Source: Acetobacteraceae bacterium
GTDB lineage: Bacteria > Pseudomonadota > Alphaproteobacteria > Acetobacterales > Acetobacteraceae
DNA: 64,000 nucleotides
NCBI GenBank assembly: GCA_003164135.1
Contig: PLSD01000001.1
Span: 1 to 64,000 of the forward strand
Direction of reading: 5' to 3'
The notes under the pieces are model-generated. The model saw only the letters and a list, made by a program, of their open reading frames with translations, did not search any database and had not been told where the DNA came from. Shown here in pieces: positions 1 to 8,614 of this stretch (the first letter of the stretch is position 1; each line of letters starts with the position of its first letter). Both the position numbers and the translations under genes were made by a program.

Positions 1-115
1 CAGTCTTGGTGACGAAGGCGTCGCCATGGGAGGTTTCTAGATCGCAATAGGTCGGAAGCGCCTGTTTCAGCAGCAGGGAGAGACTCGCCAGGCCCTTTTC
101 GATGAACGAGATCAT
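1..115 (-). CDS. icmB: IcmB/DotO-like type IVB secretion ATPase, N-terminal fragment (cut by window edge)
   Basis: Only the first 38 codons lie in the window, starting at ATG 115-113 and reading MISFIEKGLASLSLLLKQAL and on to a YCDLETSHGDAFVTKT stretch. The pattern 'YC-x-LET-x-GD-x-VTK' resembles the start of IcmB/DotO (TraU in IncI plasmids), the VirB4-like cytoplasmic ATPase of type IVB systems. It begins one base after the icmJ stop codon, as expected from the conserved icmJ-icmB order. The ATPase motifs lie outside the window, so the call rests on the N-terminus and gene order. Confidence 0.7.
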   Translation of the reverse strand, partial: MISFIEKGLASLSLLLKQALPTYCDLETSHGDAFVTKT

Positions 116-116
116 G

Positions 117-719
117 TCATGCGACCTCCTGCATCAATGTTTTGCTTTTCCCGCGCCAGCTACTGACGGTTTCGTCGTAAACATTGACGCCGCCGACATA
201 GAAGCGGCCCGTTGGAAACCCGCGCAGACCACCCCAGGGCAGATTTTGGAGGCCGACATGCCGGTCCGCCAAAGCCGTCAACGCATCGGCCAGGTCACTC
301 GCACGCGATGAACCAAGCCGCTCTGCGATCGTTTCATGCCGCTCCCGCAATATGCGCTGGGCCGTATATAAAGCCGGCCGCATGCCTTCGGAACTTTTCG
401 GCGTGTCATCGCAATAGACGGATTCGCCGAGTTCCTGCAGGTCGATATGAATCTGCCGGACGAGCACATTCAACGCCGGCTGGCTCATCTCGGGAAGCCA
501 GATCAATCGGAGTTCTTCGTCGATCGAGGTGCGATGCAGGGATTGGACCAATCCGCATAATACGCAGGAAAATGCGTTGCCGATCCTCATCGCATGTAAA
601 CCGGCGGGCTGGCCGCAAAAGCAACATAGATTGCCGGTGTTTGCGTCAAGCACAGCTACATCCGGCGCGTGGTGCGGCGCCGGGTCATTGATACCAAATT
701 TTAGGGTCTCCAATCTCAT
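117..719 (-). CDS. icmJ: IcmJ/DotN-like zinc-binding protein of the type IVB coupling complex
   Basis: A 200-residue protein with two CxxC pairs (CCFCG near residue 33, CVLCG near residue 54) followed by an LIWLPEMSQPALN segment. Legionella IcmJ/DotN has the same four-cysteine zinc site and a very similar LIYLPEISQADLN stretch; there it belongs to the DotL (VirD4-like) coupling complex that recruits substrates. I place the start at ATG 719-717, which overlaps the upstream stop as ATGA and implies translational coupling; an in-frame ATG seven codons earlier (740) is possible. It is followed directly by icmB. Confidence 0.8.
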   Translation of the reverse strand: MRLETLKFGINDPAPHHAPDVAVLDANTGNLCCFCGQPAGLHAMRIGNAFSCVLCGLVQSLHRTSIDEELRLIWLPEMSQPALNVLVRQIHIDLQELGESVYCDDTPKSSEGMRPALYTAQRILRERHETIAERLGSSRASDLADALTALADRHVGLQNLPWGGLRGFPTGRFYVGGVNVYDETVSSWRGKSKTLMQEVA

Positions 720-1066
720 TGGAAGACCGCGGCTGCCCACGCGGCCAGGATCAGCCCAACGCCGAATACACCAAGGTTTCGCAGCAATCTCCGTGTCGCC
801 TTGCTCTGCAGATGCCGCTCAGACCAGATAAAAATGAAGCCGATCAACGCCGGTGATATCGCGATAACGAAAAGCTCCAATGGAAACCAGACCGACTGCG
901 GCGATCCGGGCGCCTGAGCTGCGCTCACATGCCGCGCATGAGCAGCGGCGGCGAGATAGGTCAATGCAAGGACGCTGAGGCCGACGCCCGAGATGAGTGG
1001 CCAATCCTTGTGATGGCTCTGTGATCCTCCGGGTGGTCTGGTTTGGTTTGAGATAATATCTGCCAC
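716..1066 (-). CDS. small three-helix membrane protein between icmD and icmJ, unknown function
   Basis: A 116-residue protein with about three hydrophobic segments: GVGLSVLALTYLAAAAHA, FPLELFVIAISPALIGFIFIW and NLGVFGVGLILAAWAAAVF. It starts with GTG at 1066, preceded by a GGGGG stretch 8 bases upstream. It lies in the icmD-icmJ-icmB transcription unit and overlaps icmJ by four bases, so it is probably an inner-membrane accessory of the secretion system. The Legionella order has no gene at this place, and I do not recognise the family. Confidence 0.6.
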   Translation of the reverse strand: MADIISNQTRPPGGSQSHHKDWPLISGVGLSVLALTYLAAAAHARHVSAAQAPGSPQSVWFPLELFVIAISPALIGFIFIWSERHLQSKATRRLLRNLGVFGVGLILAAWAAAVFQ

Positions 1067-1135
1067 GATGCATCCCCCAAAAAGAGGGGCCTGTCTGCCT
1101 TCGCCGGAGCGACCGCGGACAGGCCCTTGAGTGCG

Positions 1136-1630
1136 TTAGCCGCCGGCCCCGAACTGAACCATCTGCGGCGTGGTGTTGATGGTCGAAGCACCGCCGGATG
1201 CGGAGATGGACGCTTTGTTGATCCACACGCCAGCCGTGGCGAACAGACCGCAAAGCACCAGGCCGGCGATACCCCGGCCGACATAGCCAGTTTCCCGGTT
1301 CTGCGGTTGCCGGGACTGCCACAGCGCCCAGACGCCGAAGCCAAAGCAGAGCGCGGCGGCCAGATAGCAGCCCGTGCCGAAGAGCAAGCTGCCGGCATTC
1401 AAGCCTTCGCTGCTCATCGTGTTGACTTGTGCGCCAAGACCACCGGCCGGCGACGTCGCCTGCGCCATCGCGTGACCGGCCATACCGAGCAGCGCGGTTG
1501 CGCCAAACGGCACGGCGAGCGCCGCTCGCTCCAGAAAGGTCATGGGACGGCGCTTGACATTTGCCTCCCCTTGACCAGCGGAGCGGCGCTTGAAGACGGC
1601 GCTCCGCTGTATGATGTGTTGAATCTTCAC
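1136..1630 (-). CDS. icmD: IcmD/DotP-like small membrane protein
   Basis: A 164-residue protein with a signal-peptide-like stretch ending GHAMAQA, then two hydrophobic segments (SLLFGTGCYLAAALCFGFGVWALW and GIAGLVLCGLFATAGVWI). This layout, with an N-terminal export signal and two membrane helices, and the position between icmC and icmJ fit IcmD/DotP. GTG 1630 is chosen because AGGAG lies 6 bases upstream; the longer open frame beginning further upstream overlaps icmC and has no such signal. A CCATTCGCAT box lies 60 nt upstream. Confidence 0.65.
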   Translation of the reverse strand: MKIQHIIQRSAVFKRRSAGQGEANVKRRPMTFLERAALAVPFGATALLGMAGHAMAQATSPAGGLGAQVNTMSSEGLNAGSLLFGTGCYLAAALCFGFGVWALWQSRQPQNRETGYVGRGIAGLVLCGLFATAGVWINKASISASGGASTINTTPQMVQFGAGG

Positions 1631-1690
1631 TCGAAGTCTCCTGTGTGATACGAGGGAACATCCCCTCACACTTGACCCTGCCGTGCCAAA

Positions 1691-1700
1691 ATGCGAATGG
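1691..1700 (-). promoter_or_regulatory. CCATTCGCAT box upstream of icmD
   Basis: Perfect copy of the 10-bp box, in gene-sense orientation, 60 nt before the icmD start. This is the longest box-to-start distance in the set. Confidence 0.6.
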
Positions 1701-1716
1701 CCGCAAAAAGTTTTCT

Positions 1717-2268
1717 TTAACCTCCAGTCTGAAAGAAATTCACGACGCCGGTAGCGATGGTCACGATGTTTACGCACATCACGCCAAAGACGAATTGAAT
1801 CGCGCAGGACGTCGGTGAACCATTGACGCGGCCGTTCACCATGCCGCGCCAGCGCATGATCGCCCAAAACACGCAGGCAGCACCAAACGCCTCGAAAAAA
1901 TATTGAAACATCGTCACCACATCAACCACACTTGCTTGTGGTGTTGCGCCGAGGCCGTTCGCCGCGTTCGGAGGTGTTGTCGGCGCGTAGCTGGTTAGCC
2001 CGATCACCAAATTGGTTCCCGCGCTGACATTCGCCATGCTGAGGAATTTCGGAAAACTCGCAAAGACACCACATAGTATCAGCGATACGAACGGAACCCA
2101 GGGCTGGCCGATATGCCGATGGTTATAGCGCGAATGTGGCTCCGACCATGTCCACAACGTCCAGGCAAAAAAGATGAAACAGCCGCAGGCCGCGAGATAG
2201 CAAAGCGTCGGCAGGATGACGGAAATGCAATCCGCGAGCGCCGTGGTAAAATCGACCAGACCTTGCAT
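1717..2268 (-). CDS. icmC: IcmC/DotE-like membrane protein
   Basis: A 183-residue protein with four hydrophobic segments (around VILPTLCYLAACGCFIFFAW, PWVPFVSLILCGVFASFPKF, FEAFGAACVFWAIM and IQFVFGVMCVNIVTIATGV). The topology and the position between icmG and icmD match IcmC/DotE, an inner-membrane component of type IVB systems related to IcmD. Start ATG 2268 has GAGGAG 7 bases upstream. It follows icmG by 21 nt and is probably co-transcribed with it. Confidence 0.65.
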   Translation of the reverse strand: MQGLVDFTTALADCISVILPTLCYLAACGCFIFFAWTLWTWSEPHSRYNHRHIGQPWVPFVSLILCGVFASFPKFLSMANVSAGTNLVIGLTSYAPTTPPNAANGLGATPQASVVDVVTMFQYFFEAFGAACVFWAIMRWRGMVNGRVNGSPTSCAIQFVFGVMCVNIVTIATGVVNFFQTGG

Positions 2269-2289
2269 GGCAGACTCCTCGGGCGATGA

Positions 2290-3696
2290 TTACTCGATGT
2301 TTCCGCTCTGCGTTTGCACGATCCAAGAATCACCTTGCTGGACGACGGCAAGAACCTTCCCATAGCCGGGGATGATATCTCCAACTTGGACCTCCAGTGG
2401 CGAACCGTCTCCGCCCACGACAGACAACATCGCCAAGCCAGGCGATGCCGCCTGCACATGGTACTGAGCAGCAACCGTGGGAGCGGTTGCTGGCAAGACA
2501 GTTGACGTTGGCGTGGTGGCCTTTGCCGGTGTTGCTTGCGGCGGCGATACGCCGGGGCTGGAGGAGTTCGCGGGGGCCGGTACGGGCACTACGGGAGCGG
2601 GAGCAATCGCTGCCTCGACGGCGCTACTTGAACCCACCTGCTCTGCTCCTGAGACTGCCGTCTGCGCCTCAAGCATCGATAAGCGCCGGTCATAGTCCTG
2701 TAGCTTGTTGGTGGTCAGCGCTGATAGCTGCTCAACGTCTGCTGTCAGGACAGCCTGCTTGATGCGATCATCCCGTTCCATGGTCGCCAGTTCCGTGACC
2801 AGCTGAAGCAACTGGGTCTGTTGCGCTGGCGAAAGCGCGCCCGCTTGCGCCGCCGCCAAAGTCGCGGCGCTGGTCTGTATCGGCGGAACCCCCGGTGCGG
2901 GGGCAGCTTGTGGGGCCGTTGTGGCGCCGTATTTCGCCAGCACCGAAACCTGACCACCTGGAGCGATGGCCGTCGGGGTGACAACCGGCGTAGGTGGCTT
3001 CGGAGGCAAGTTACTCGCCAGTTTGAGAGGGCTTCCGGCGAAGGCGGTAGCGGAGTTTGCGCCCAGGTTGGGCGTTGCGCCTTGCTTGTGAGGCGCCAGA
3101 AGGCCGGTGGGGGCCGCCTCCGCTGTTGAGCCGGTAATTGCGGTTGGCGGCGGATAGGGTTCTTGCGGGGCACCCTGCACACCGGGAGACGAAAGACCCT
3201 GCGGTGGGATGATGCCGCGATTGCTCGGCGGCATGCCAAGACGAAAACTATCGAGTTCGCTCAGCTCTACAGAAAGTGGTTGCGATACGTATTTTTGATG
3301 TAGAATGGCTGGCGGCGACTTCGGCAGCGGCACATTCGCCAGGGATGCCGAGGGCGCCAGAGGTGCGATGGCCCTGGGCGGCACTCCCGCCAGGTGTACT
3401 GTACTCGTCTGCGTTGCTTGTAATGGATGATGCGATCTTGCCGAGTGGACAAGGACGTAACCAGCCGCCATCAGCAGTGCCACCACCCCAACCCCAGCGT
3501 AGAGCGGGAAGTTATTTTTGCCGGATGCGCGCGATCGCCCGTCCGGCGCCGCAAACAATCCATCGGTTCCGGGCGCCGCCGTTTTTTCGCGGGCTTCATC
3601 AGATCCAGTGTAATCCAACGCCTCGCCGGGCAGACGAGCTACCTCATGTGCTTCTGAATCAGTGCCGTAAACGGAATCCACAGTAACGGAACTCAT
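2290..3696 (-). CDS. icmG: IcmG/DotF-like core-complex protein
   Basis: A 468-residue protein: a short acidic cytoplasmic N-terminus, one membrane helix (LYAGVGVVALLMAAGYVLV), a long Pro/Ala-rich periplasmic region, a coiled stretch (LQLVTELATMERDDRIKQAV) and a compact C-terminal domain containing VGDIIPGYGKVLAVVQQGD. The 'GD-IPGYG-V' motif is typical of the C-terminus of IcmG/DotF and IncI TraP. It is longer than Legionella IcmG (about 270 residues), mainly in the linker. ATG 3696 is preferred over the upstream start at 3738 because of GAGG about 6 bases upstream and the box at 3743-3752. Confidence 0.65.
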   Translation of the reverse strand: MSSVTVDSVYGTDSEAHEVARLPGEALDYTGSDEAREKTAAPGTDGLFAAPDGRSRASGKNNFPLYAGVGVVALLMAAGYVLVHSARSHHPLQATQTSTVHLAGVPPRAIAPLAPSASLANVPLPKSPPAILHQKYVSQPLSVELSELDSFRLGMPPSNRGIIPPQGLSSPGVQGAPQEPYPPPTAITGSTAEAAPTGLLAPHKQGATPNLGANSATAFAGSPLKLASNLPPKPPTPVVTPTAIAPGGQVSVLAKYGATTAPQAAPAPGVPPIQTSAATLAAAQAGALSPAQQTQLLQLVTELATMERDDRIKQAVLTADVEQLSALTTNKLQDYDRRLSMLEAQTAVSGAEQVGSSSAVEAAIAPAPVVPVPAPANSSSPGVSPPQATPAKATTPTSTVLPATAPTVAAQYHVQAASPGLAMLSVVGGDGSPLEVQVGDIIPGYGKVLAVVQQGDSWIVQTQSGNIE

Positions 3697-3742
3697 GATG
3701 ACCTCATCAAAAAAGGGCGACGCACAATCATCACGCACCTAT

Positions 3743-3752
3743 TTGCGAATGG
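3743..3752 (-). promoter_or_regulatory. CCATTCGCAA box upstream of icmG
   Basis: Sense-orientation copy of the 10-bp box in the 69-bp gap between icmE and icmG, 46 nt before the icmG start. It implies a separate promoter for icmG-icmC inside the icm cluster. Confidence 0.6.
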
Positions 3753-3765
3753 CCTTAAAAAAGAC

Positions 3766-5064
3766 TCAACTTCCGTAAGGCGCTTTTACATCCGAGATGA
3801 ACATCACACCGACCGCGACATTTGCATCGAGCGTAATCGTGGGGCCTTTCGGCGCATCCTGATCGAGCGTGCTGCCGATTTGCCCCGCCGCTGCGCCGGC
3901 CGCGACGCCAAGCTGTTGATGAAAATTCAAGTCTGTGCTGGACGTGGCGCCGCCCAGCGGACTGAGGACTTGCGTCGTATTCGAAGTCGTCGCCAGCGCA
4001 TTGCCCAGGCCTTGAACAAAAGCCGCAGCGGCCGGGAGAAGAAAGCGGGCGATATAGTGCTGATCCACGCCGGAGGCGACGGCCGCCTGCATCGTATCTG
4101 GTGCAATCACGACACCGGAACACGCAATCGGCTGACCATTATGGATGATCTGGTACACATTGATAATGAGCCGGTCATTCTCGCGCGAAAAATTGCCGAT
4201 CATGCGATCTCCGGCAATCGGCCCGCTATCTGCCTGCAACACCACCGGGCTGGTCTCGTCCGAGCTCAACGCCAGAATCGGATGCGCGAAAATCCCCCGC
4301 CCGGCCGGAATGATGACATGCGTGGCTGAGGCTACAGGATCTGGGTCGGCTGCGACACTCGGCGCCGCGCTTGATCCGGTTTGTCCAGCCGAGCCCGCAT
4401 TTGAAGCCGTACCCGTCGATGCCGGATCGCTTTGCGGCGGCGGCAACACCACGTCGGTCGTGGGCGGCCGGCCATTCCATTGGTTGAATAGCCCGTTAAT
4501 TGCGGACGTGTAGGAAGTTTGCTGCTGTGGATCACCGCCGCTATCCGCGGTTTGCACGCCTTGGGGCTGCGGGTCGGAAGTCCCAGGCAGCGGAGGTGGA
4601 AACACGGGAGCATCCACCTGTTGAACCACCGGAGGGGCCGGGGGAGGGGGAGGCGCCGGTTGGACAAAATGCTGCGCCGGCAAAGGTGCGGCACTTGCCG
4701 CAGATGGCGGAAATACTGGCGCATCAACGGCAACTGGCACGCTGGCCGCGAGAGGCGGCGTATATGAAGCTCCCTTTCTCAAGGCGGTATTTGCAGCTGC
4801 GTCGTTGGCGTTTAATGCCAACGCATTTTGCTCCTGATCGCTGTTCAGGCCGGCGGGATTGGCATCAACTGCCTGCATCCGCGCGTCATAGGAGACAAGC
4901 GGCTTGCTTTTGCCATCCAGGGTAATGGCGACCAGCCCTGCCACCAGCGCCAGGCCTGAAACGCTGATAATCAACAGCCGGCGCGGGCCAGCGCGCCCAG
5001 CGCCGCTCCACATGCCCCGCTTTGAAAAAACAGATGGTTTTTTCGGAATTGCCGCGTCTGACAT
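3766..5064 (-). CDS. icmE: IcmE/DotG-like TrbI/VirB10-type core channel protein
   Basis: A 432-residue protein with an N-terminal cytoplasmic tail, one membrane helix (LLIISVSGLALVAGLVAI), a Pro-rich linker (QPAPPPPPAPPVVQQ) and a C-terminal TrbI/VirB10-like domain with VIIPAGRGIFAHPILALSSD, then GDRMIGNFSREND and an Ala/Gly-rich antenna-like stretch. Its size is close to IncI TraO (about 430) and far below Legionella DotG (about 1050), whose pentapeptide repeats are absent here. The start is ATG 5064, overlapping the icmK stop as TGATG; the longer frame running into icmK is not credible. Confidence 0.8.
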   Translation of the reverse strand: MSDAAIPKKPSVFSKRGMWSGAGRAGPRRLLIISVSGLALVAGLVAITLDGKSKPLVSYDARMQAVDANPAGLNSDQEQNALALNANDAAANTALRKGASYTPPLAASVPVAVDAPVFPPSAASAAPLPAQHFVQPAPPPPPAPPVVQQVDAPVFPPPLPGTSDPQPQGVQTADSGGDPQQQTSYTSAINGLFNQWNGRPPTTDVVLPPPQSDPASTGTASNAGSAGQTGSSAAPSVAADPDPVASATHVIIPAGRGIFAHPILALSSDETSPVVLQADSGPIAGDRMIGNFSRENDRLIINVYQIIHNGQPIACSGVVIAPDTMQAAVASGVDQHYIARFLLPAAAAFVQGLGNALATTSNTTQVLSPLGGATSSTDLNFHQQLGVAAGAAAGQIGSTLDQDAPKGPTITLDANVAVGVMFISDVKAPYGS

Positions 5065-6056
5065 CACTGCCCCTCCTTCAACTCTGCGGAAACCGTCCGG
5101 CCGTCCACCGAAAGGAGGACAACAGGTGTATCGGGCACTGCATAAACCGTGGTGCCCGCCTCGGCTTCTGAAGCCGTCCATTCAGGCGAGAGCAGCGTGT
5201 CGCTGGTCCGCAAATAAACATTCCCGCCAAGCTTCCAGGCGCGCAGATCCTCGGGTGACACGCCTTCAACCGAAAGCGGGGTGGCATCGGCCGGCGGAAC
5301 ACCCTCCAACATGCCGGTGAGATATGGAGCGCCTGTATCAGGCGCGTCCTGCTCCGGCGGCACCGTTGCCACCAGCGCATTCGGCCCCGGCCCGGCAACA
5401 TGGATCGACAGATCAGCGTCATAGCTGCTGGCGCCCGACATCAATAAAAATGTCAGCGGCTTTGGCGCACCCTGCAGCGAAACCACAAGGCCACCACGAG
5501 GTGCGAGCGACATCGGCGTGATTTCCAGGACGTTACTGCCCTTTGCCGGGGTGCAAACCAAAAACCCGATCGCCTCTACTGATGGTCCGCCGCCACCGCC
5601 ATTTTGCTGCACATTGCAGTCGCTTCCCGTCGCCACCGACGCCGGATCGGAATTGGTGTCCCATTCCACGGGCCAAGGCTGACCAGTGCTGTCGAAGAAA
5701 CTGACCGCGCTGGGATAACCCTTAACCGTGCTTATGATGCTGATGGCAACGCCAGGCGCGAAAGAAACATTCACCTCCCGGCTTTGCGGCTCGGCCAGGG
5801 CCGTCCCTGCTTGTTCCGCCGCCTGCTGGTTTGCCTGATAGCGCTGCGCGAGCTGCGTGATCATGGCCGGCGTCAGAGGAATCGCAGATTGCACGGCTTG
5901 TTCCTGAGCGGAGGCATTGCCATTTTGGCTTGAGCCGCCCGCTGTTTGGCCGAAGGCAAGTCCGCCCCACAAAAGCCCCCCAGTCAGTGTGGCGGCGCAA
6001 ACCGATGCCATCATTTGTGGTCGCGTTCTGGTATATCTCATGACAAATCCGTTCAT
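5064..6056 (-). CDS. icmK: IcmK/DotH-like outer-membrane core protein
   Basis: A 330-residue secreted protein with a signal peptide (MMASVCAATLTGGLLWGGLAFGQ), then REVNVSFAPGVAISIISTVKGYPSAVSFFDSTGQPW, the recognisable core of IcmK/DotH (TraN in IncI), and a C-terminal domain comparable to VirB9. With IcmE/DotG and lipoproteins DotC/DotD it forms the envelope-spanning channel. It overlaps icmL by ATGA and icmE by TGATG, so the three genes are translationally coupled. Confidence 0.8.
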   Translation of the reverse strand: MNGFVMRYTRTRPQMMASVCAATLTGGLLWGGLAFGQTAGGSSQNGNASAQEQAVQSAIPLTPAMITQLAQRYQANQQAAEQAGTALAEPQSREVNVSFAPGVAISIISTVKGYPSAVSFFDSTGQPWPVEWDTNSDPASVATGSDCNVQQNGGGGGPSVEAIGFLVCTPAKGSNVLEITPMSLAPRGGLVVSLQGAPKPLTFLLMSGASSYDADLSIHVAGPGPNALVATVPPEQDAPDTGAPYLTGMLEGVPPADATPLSVEGVSPEDLRAWKLGGNVYLRTSDTLLSPEWTASEAEAGTTVYAVPDTPVVLLSVDGRTVSAELKEGQ

Positions 6057-6682
6057 CGCTGCGCCGCCACCAACTGATCGATTGCTAAGCCTTTGGGATA
6101 ATTCGAGTCGTTTGTGCGAATGACGAGCGCGGAAATCATGTAGTTATTCGTGCTCGTCTGGTTGACGTTTTCGCAGGTCTGCGAGATCGGAACCTGTACC
6201 TGATAGGCCAGGGCGCCATTGTCGAAGATCGTCTGCACGATCAGCGCCGCGCGCTGCGTTTGCGCATGACAAAGCAAGCGCGCGGATTTCAGCTCATTGA
6301 AGTTTCCAGAGCTGATAAAGGAATTGGCGAACGTATTCCAACCTCGTAACGTGAACTGATGGGAAGCCCCGCTGAGCTCTGTGGGATAATTATAATAGTC
6401 CAGATTATATGGGGCCAGGATTGCGGACACGGTCCAGTTAAGCAAATCGGTGTCGCCCATCACGGGACCGGTCAGCGGTTGTATTGGAATAGGATTGTTC
6501 AACTCATCAACGCTGAAATATTTTGATGGCTCAGGATGTGTCCATATCCAGCTGTCATGGATGGCGAACGCTATATTCAGACCCATCGAGATCATCAGCG
6601 CCGTTAAGACCCGATTGACCAACGAGCCGGCAAAATCAGGATCAGTAATCCGACGCGCGACGGCCGCTTGCTGATTACGCAT
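6053..6682 (-). CDS. icmL: IcmL/DotI-like VirB8-type inner-membrane protein
   Basis: A 209-residue protein with one N-terminal membrane helix (VLTALMISMGLNIAFAI) followed by a VirB8-like periplasmic domain containing YFSVDELNNPIPIQPLTGP and a WNTFANSFISSGNF segment, characteristic of IcmL/DotI (TraM in IncI). ATG 6682 is chosen because GGAG lies 8 bases upstream and only eight bases then overlap the preceding gene; a TTG at 6724 would add 14 residues without a ribosome site. First gene of the coupled icmL-icmK-icmE set. Confidence 0.85.
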   Translation of the reverse strand: MRNQQAAVARRITDPDFAGSLVNRVLTALMISMGLNIAFAIHDSWIWTHPEPSKYFSVDELNNPIPIQPLTGPVMGDTDLLNWTVSAILAPYNLDYYNYPTELSGASHQFTLRGWNTFANSFISSGNFNELKSARLLCHAQTQRAALIVQTIFDNGALAYQVQVPISQTCENVNQTSTNNYMISALVIRTNDSNYPKGLAIDQLVAAQR

Positions 6683-7964
6683 GGGCTGCACTCCAAGAGT
6701 TGCTGCTGCAGCCGTTTCTGCCAACGTCTTTTGCGAATGGCAGCATTATTTCGCGCGGGGATGGCTTCACGTAGTGGCCTTTTAGAATTGATATTTTATT
6801 GTATCGCCCCTCGATCTGATGGATACGTTTGCGGTTTTTTGGCGAGAAACGAATCTTATTTGCGTCAGTCTTATGCACCCAGAACCAGTCACCTTTTCCA
6901 TCGGGCGTTTCGCTCGCGGTTTTGCAATGTTGTAGCACGTAGCCAGCCTGCGCGAACGTCGCGCGAGCGCAACGCTCATCAAAGATGTCACCGAATTTTC
7001 TGCGATCTTCATCAACAGGAATACCGCAGTTCGTGCGGAAGGTGCGAAACGCCCCTTTCTTCATGCCGACGCGCTTGGCAGCCTCTTGATACTTTAAGCC
7101 GCCCATCATCAGCATGCCGCAAATCCATACGATGAGTTTGTTCGTGAGTGGGCGGCGCGTTTTACCAATCCATCCTAGGTCGGCGCCGAAATCAACGTCT
7201 GCCTCGGTCTTCGGAATGACGAATTCGGGAGCTGAGAGAGCAAGTTGAGCGATTTCCGGTTGATTTTGCTTGAGACCAAGCTTCGCTGGTTGGCGATCCG
7301 TCCCGCCAACCACACCGAAAAGCGGCAGCTCGCGCTGTCCGATGGAGCCGCCAAAAAACCCGGTGGTTTTTACGCCGCCCGCCTCATTTTCGCGTTGTGA
7401 AAATGCTTCCGCGGCCTCGCGACCACGATAGGTAATGACGCCAGCAACCCGGCCGCACGCTGCTTCCGGTGTGGCCGGCACGGGTGATTGCATTGAATTC
7501 CGCCAAACAAAACCCGGCTCTGGATCGCGCAGTGTTTTCGGATCGGGCTTGTGCAACAATTTGCGCGGCGGTGGCCGAAGCCCCAAACGCCGCGCTTTCG
7601 AGCGCACCGCTCCAGCCGATCTCCCCCCAAGCCTTTCTCCAATGATTTCAGGGTGTACCCCCGCAATACGCCAAGCGATCAGCCTTATCGTGTCCAGGAC
7701 CGACCAGCCGTGAGCCCGCGCCTTGAGTAAGGGACGATCATGCGGCGTGGTCAGTGCGAGCCGCGCCAGGTGGTCGTCTAGAAGTGATCGCGTTAACCCC
7801 AGATACAGACAAAGCGCCTCAATCCCCTGACCGGCCGCGACCATCCCGCGGAGGACCTCATCAAAGGGAAACAGCACAACCGCCGCGAGAGAGCGCAACA
7901 CGGGTGGGACGCCCGAAGGCCCCGGCGGTCTACGCTCCTCAGCTTTGGCTAATGCACCTGACAC
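6675..7964 (-). CDS. putative DNA-binding regulator with GcrA-like helix-turn-helix segment
   Basis: A 429-residue soluble protein that I cannot name. Around residues 75-130 the sequence includes IGERLGGRSAGAVRSKARRL, close in pattern to the DNA-binding part of GcrA-like proteins (W/I-A-xxLGG-xxx-AVxxKxxRLGL). A second possible HTH is YQEAAKRVGMKKGAFRTFRT near residue 300. The start is GTG 7964 with GGAG 6 bases upstream; TTG 7976 is an alternative. Its 3' end overlaps icmL by eight bases. Its position ahead of the icm genes suggests a regulator of transfer genes, which is inference. Confidence 0.5.
   Translation of the reverse strand: MSGALAKAEERRPPGPSGVPPVLRSLAAVVLFPFDEVLRGMVAAGQGIEALCLYLGLTRSLLDDHLARLALTTPHDRPLLKARAHGWSVLDTIRLIAWRIAGVHPEIIGERLGGRSAGAVRSKARRLGLRPPPRKLLHKPDPKTLRDPEPGFVWRNSMQSPVPATPEAACGRVAGVITYRGREAAEAFSQRENEAGGVKTTGFFGGSIGQRELPLFGVVGGTDRQPAKLGLKQNQPEIAQLALSAPEFVIPKTEADVDFGADLGWIGKTRRPLTNKLIVWICGMLMMGGLKYQEAAKRVGMKKGAFRTFRTNCGIPVDEDRRKFGDIFDERCARATFAQAGYVLQHCKTASETPDGKGDWFWVHKTDANKIRFSPKNRKRIHQIEGRYNKISILKGHYVKPSPREIMLPFAKDVGRNGCSSNSWSAAHA
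6731..6740 (-). promoter_or_regulatory. CCATTCGCAA box upstream of icmL
   Basis: Sense-orientation copy of the box, 48 nt before the icmL start, lying inside the 3' end of the upstream coding sequence. The cluster icmL-icmK-icmE may therefore have its own promoter within that gene. Confidence 0.6.
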
Positions 7965-8091
7965 CCGCGTCTCCAAGGGAAAGACGGGGCGAAAGGTAAT
8001 TCTATTATAACTTAATTGTCCAGAATAAACTGCACTGATTTGTGTGTTAACGTGTAAATTCTACCGTACTTTGGACTAAACCACTACAAAA

Positions 8092-8580
8092 TTAGGGCTT
8101 TTTCGTCGCCGTTTGAGCGTCTATTAGCTTCCCAAGTTTCTCTCGAAGATCTTTGTAAGCCCCGATTTCACCAAGCAGTGTCTCGTTGTGCTGAGCCCGC
8201 CGCGCCAACTCTCTTTCATTCAGGCGCTGCTCCTCCGCCAAGTTGGTGGTAACGCAAGCCACAAGCGTATCGAGCGTGCGATATAAAATCTCTAAGTCAG
8301 CGCCGGATGGTGTTGCCAGGGGATGGCCAGGGATCAAGTCGCGGATATCAACATCCAGCGCTTTTGCCATTTTATCCAACGTTCGGATTGAGATGTTGGT
8401 GGTCCCGTATTCTAACTCATAGATATAATTTTGCGTCACGCCTGCCCGCTCTCCCAGTTGGGTCTGGGTCAAGCCCGCACGCTTTCTAGCTTCCTGCAAC
8501 CTCTGCGCGATGATCCTTGCGATGTCGTTGGGATCTTCTACACCAACATTTTGTTCGTTACTTTTCGATGTCCGTGCCAT
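8092..8580 (-). CDS. XRE-family transcriptional regulator
   Basis: A 162-residue protein with a clear Cro/CI helix-turn-helix at about residues 24-80 (RLQEARKRAGLTQTQLGERA, then GVTQNYIYELEYGTTNISIRTL) and a C-terminal coiled-coil stretch (AEEQRLNERELARRAQHNE). It probably binds DNA as a dimer and represses or activates transfer genes. ATG 8580 is preferred; the frame continues upstream to 8688 but that extension is Cys/Arg-rich and covers the divergent promoter. A degenerate copy of the CCATTCGCAW box lies 34 nt upstream, so it may belong to the regulon it controls. Confidence 0.8.
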   Translation of the reverse strand: MARTSKSNEQNVGVEDPNDIARIIAQRLQEARKRAGLTQTQLGERAGVTQNYIYELEYGTTNISIRTLDKMAKALDVDIRDLIPGHPLATPSGADLEILYRTLDTLVACVTTNLAEEQRLNERELARRAQHNETLLGEIGAYKDLREKLGKLIDAQTATKKP

Positions 8581-8614
8581 TTCTCGCCTACCAAATACAT
8601 CTAGCCAACAAGCC

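Noticed and set aside
819-1706. long Arg/His/Trp-rich minus-strand frame across icmD
   Set aside because: It is a shadow in another phase of icmD and its neighbour; the composition is unlike any real protein here.
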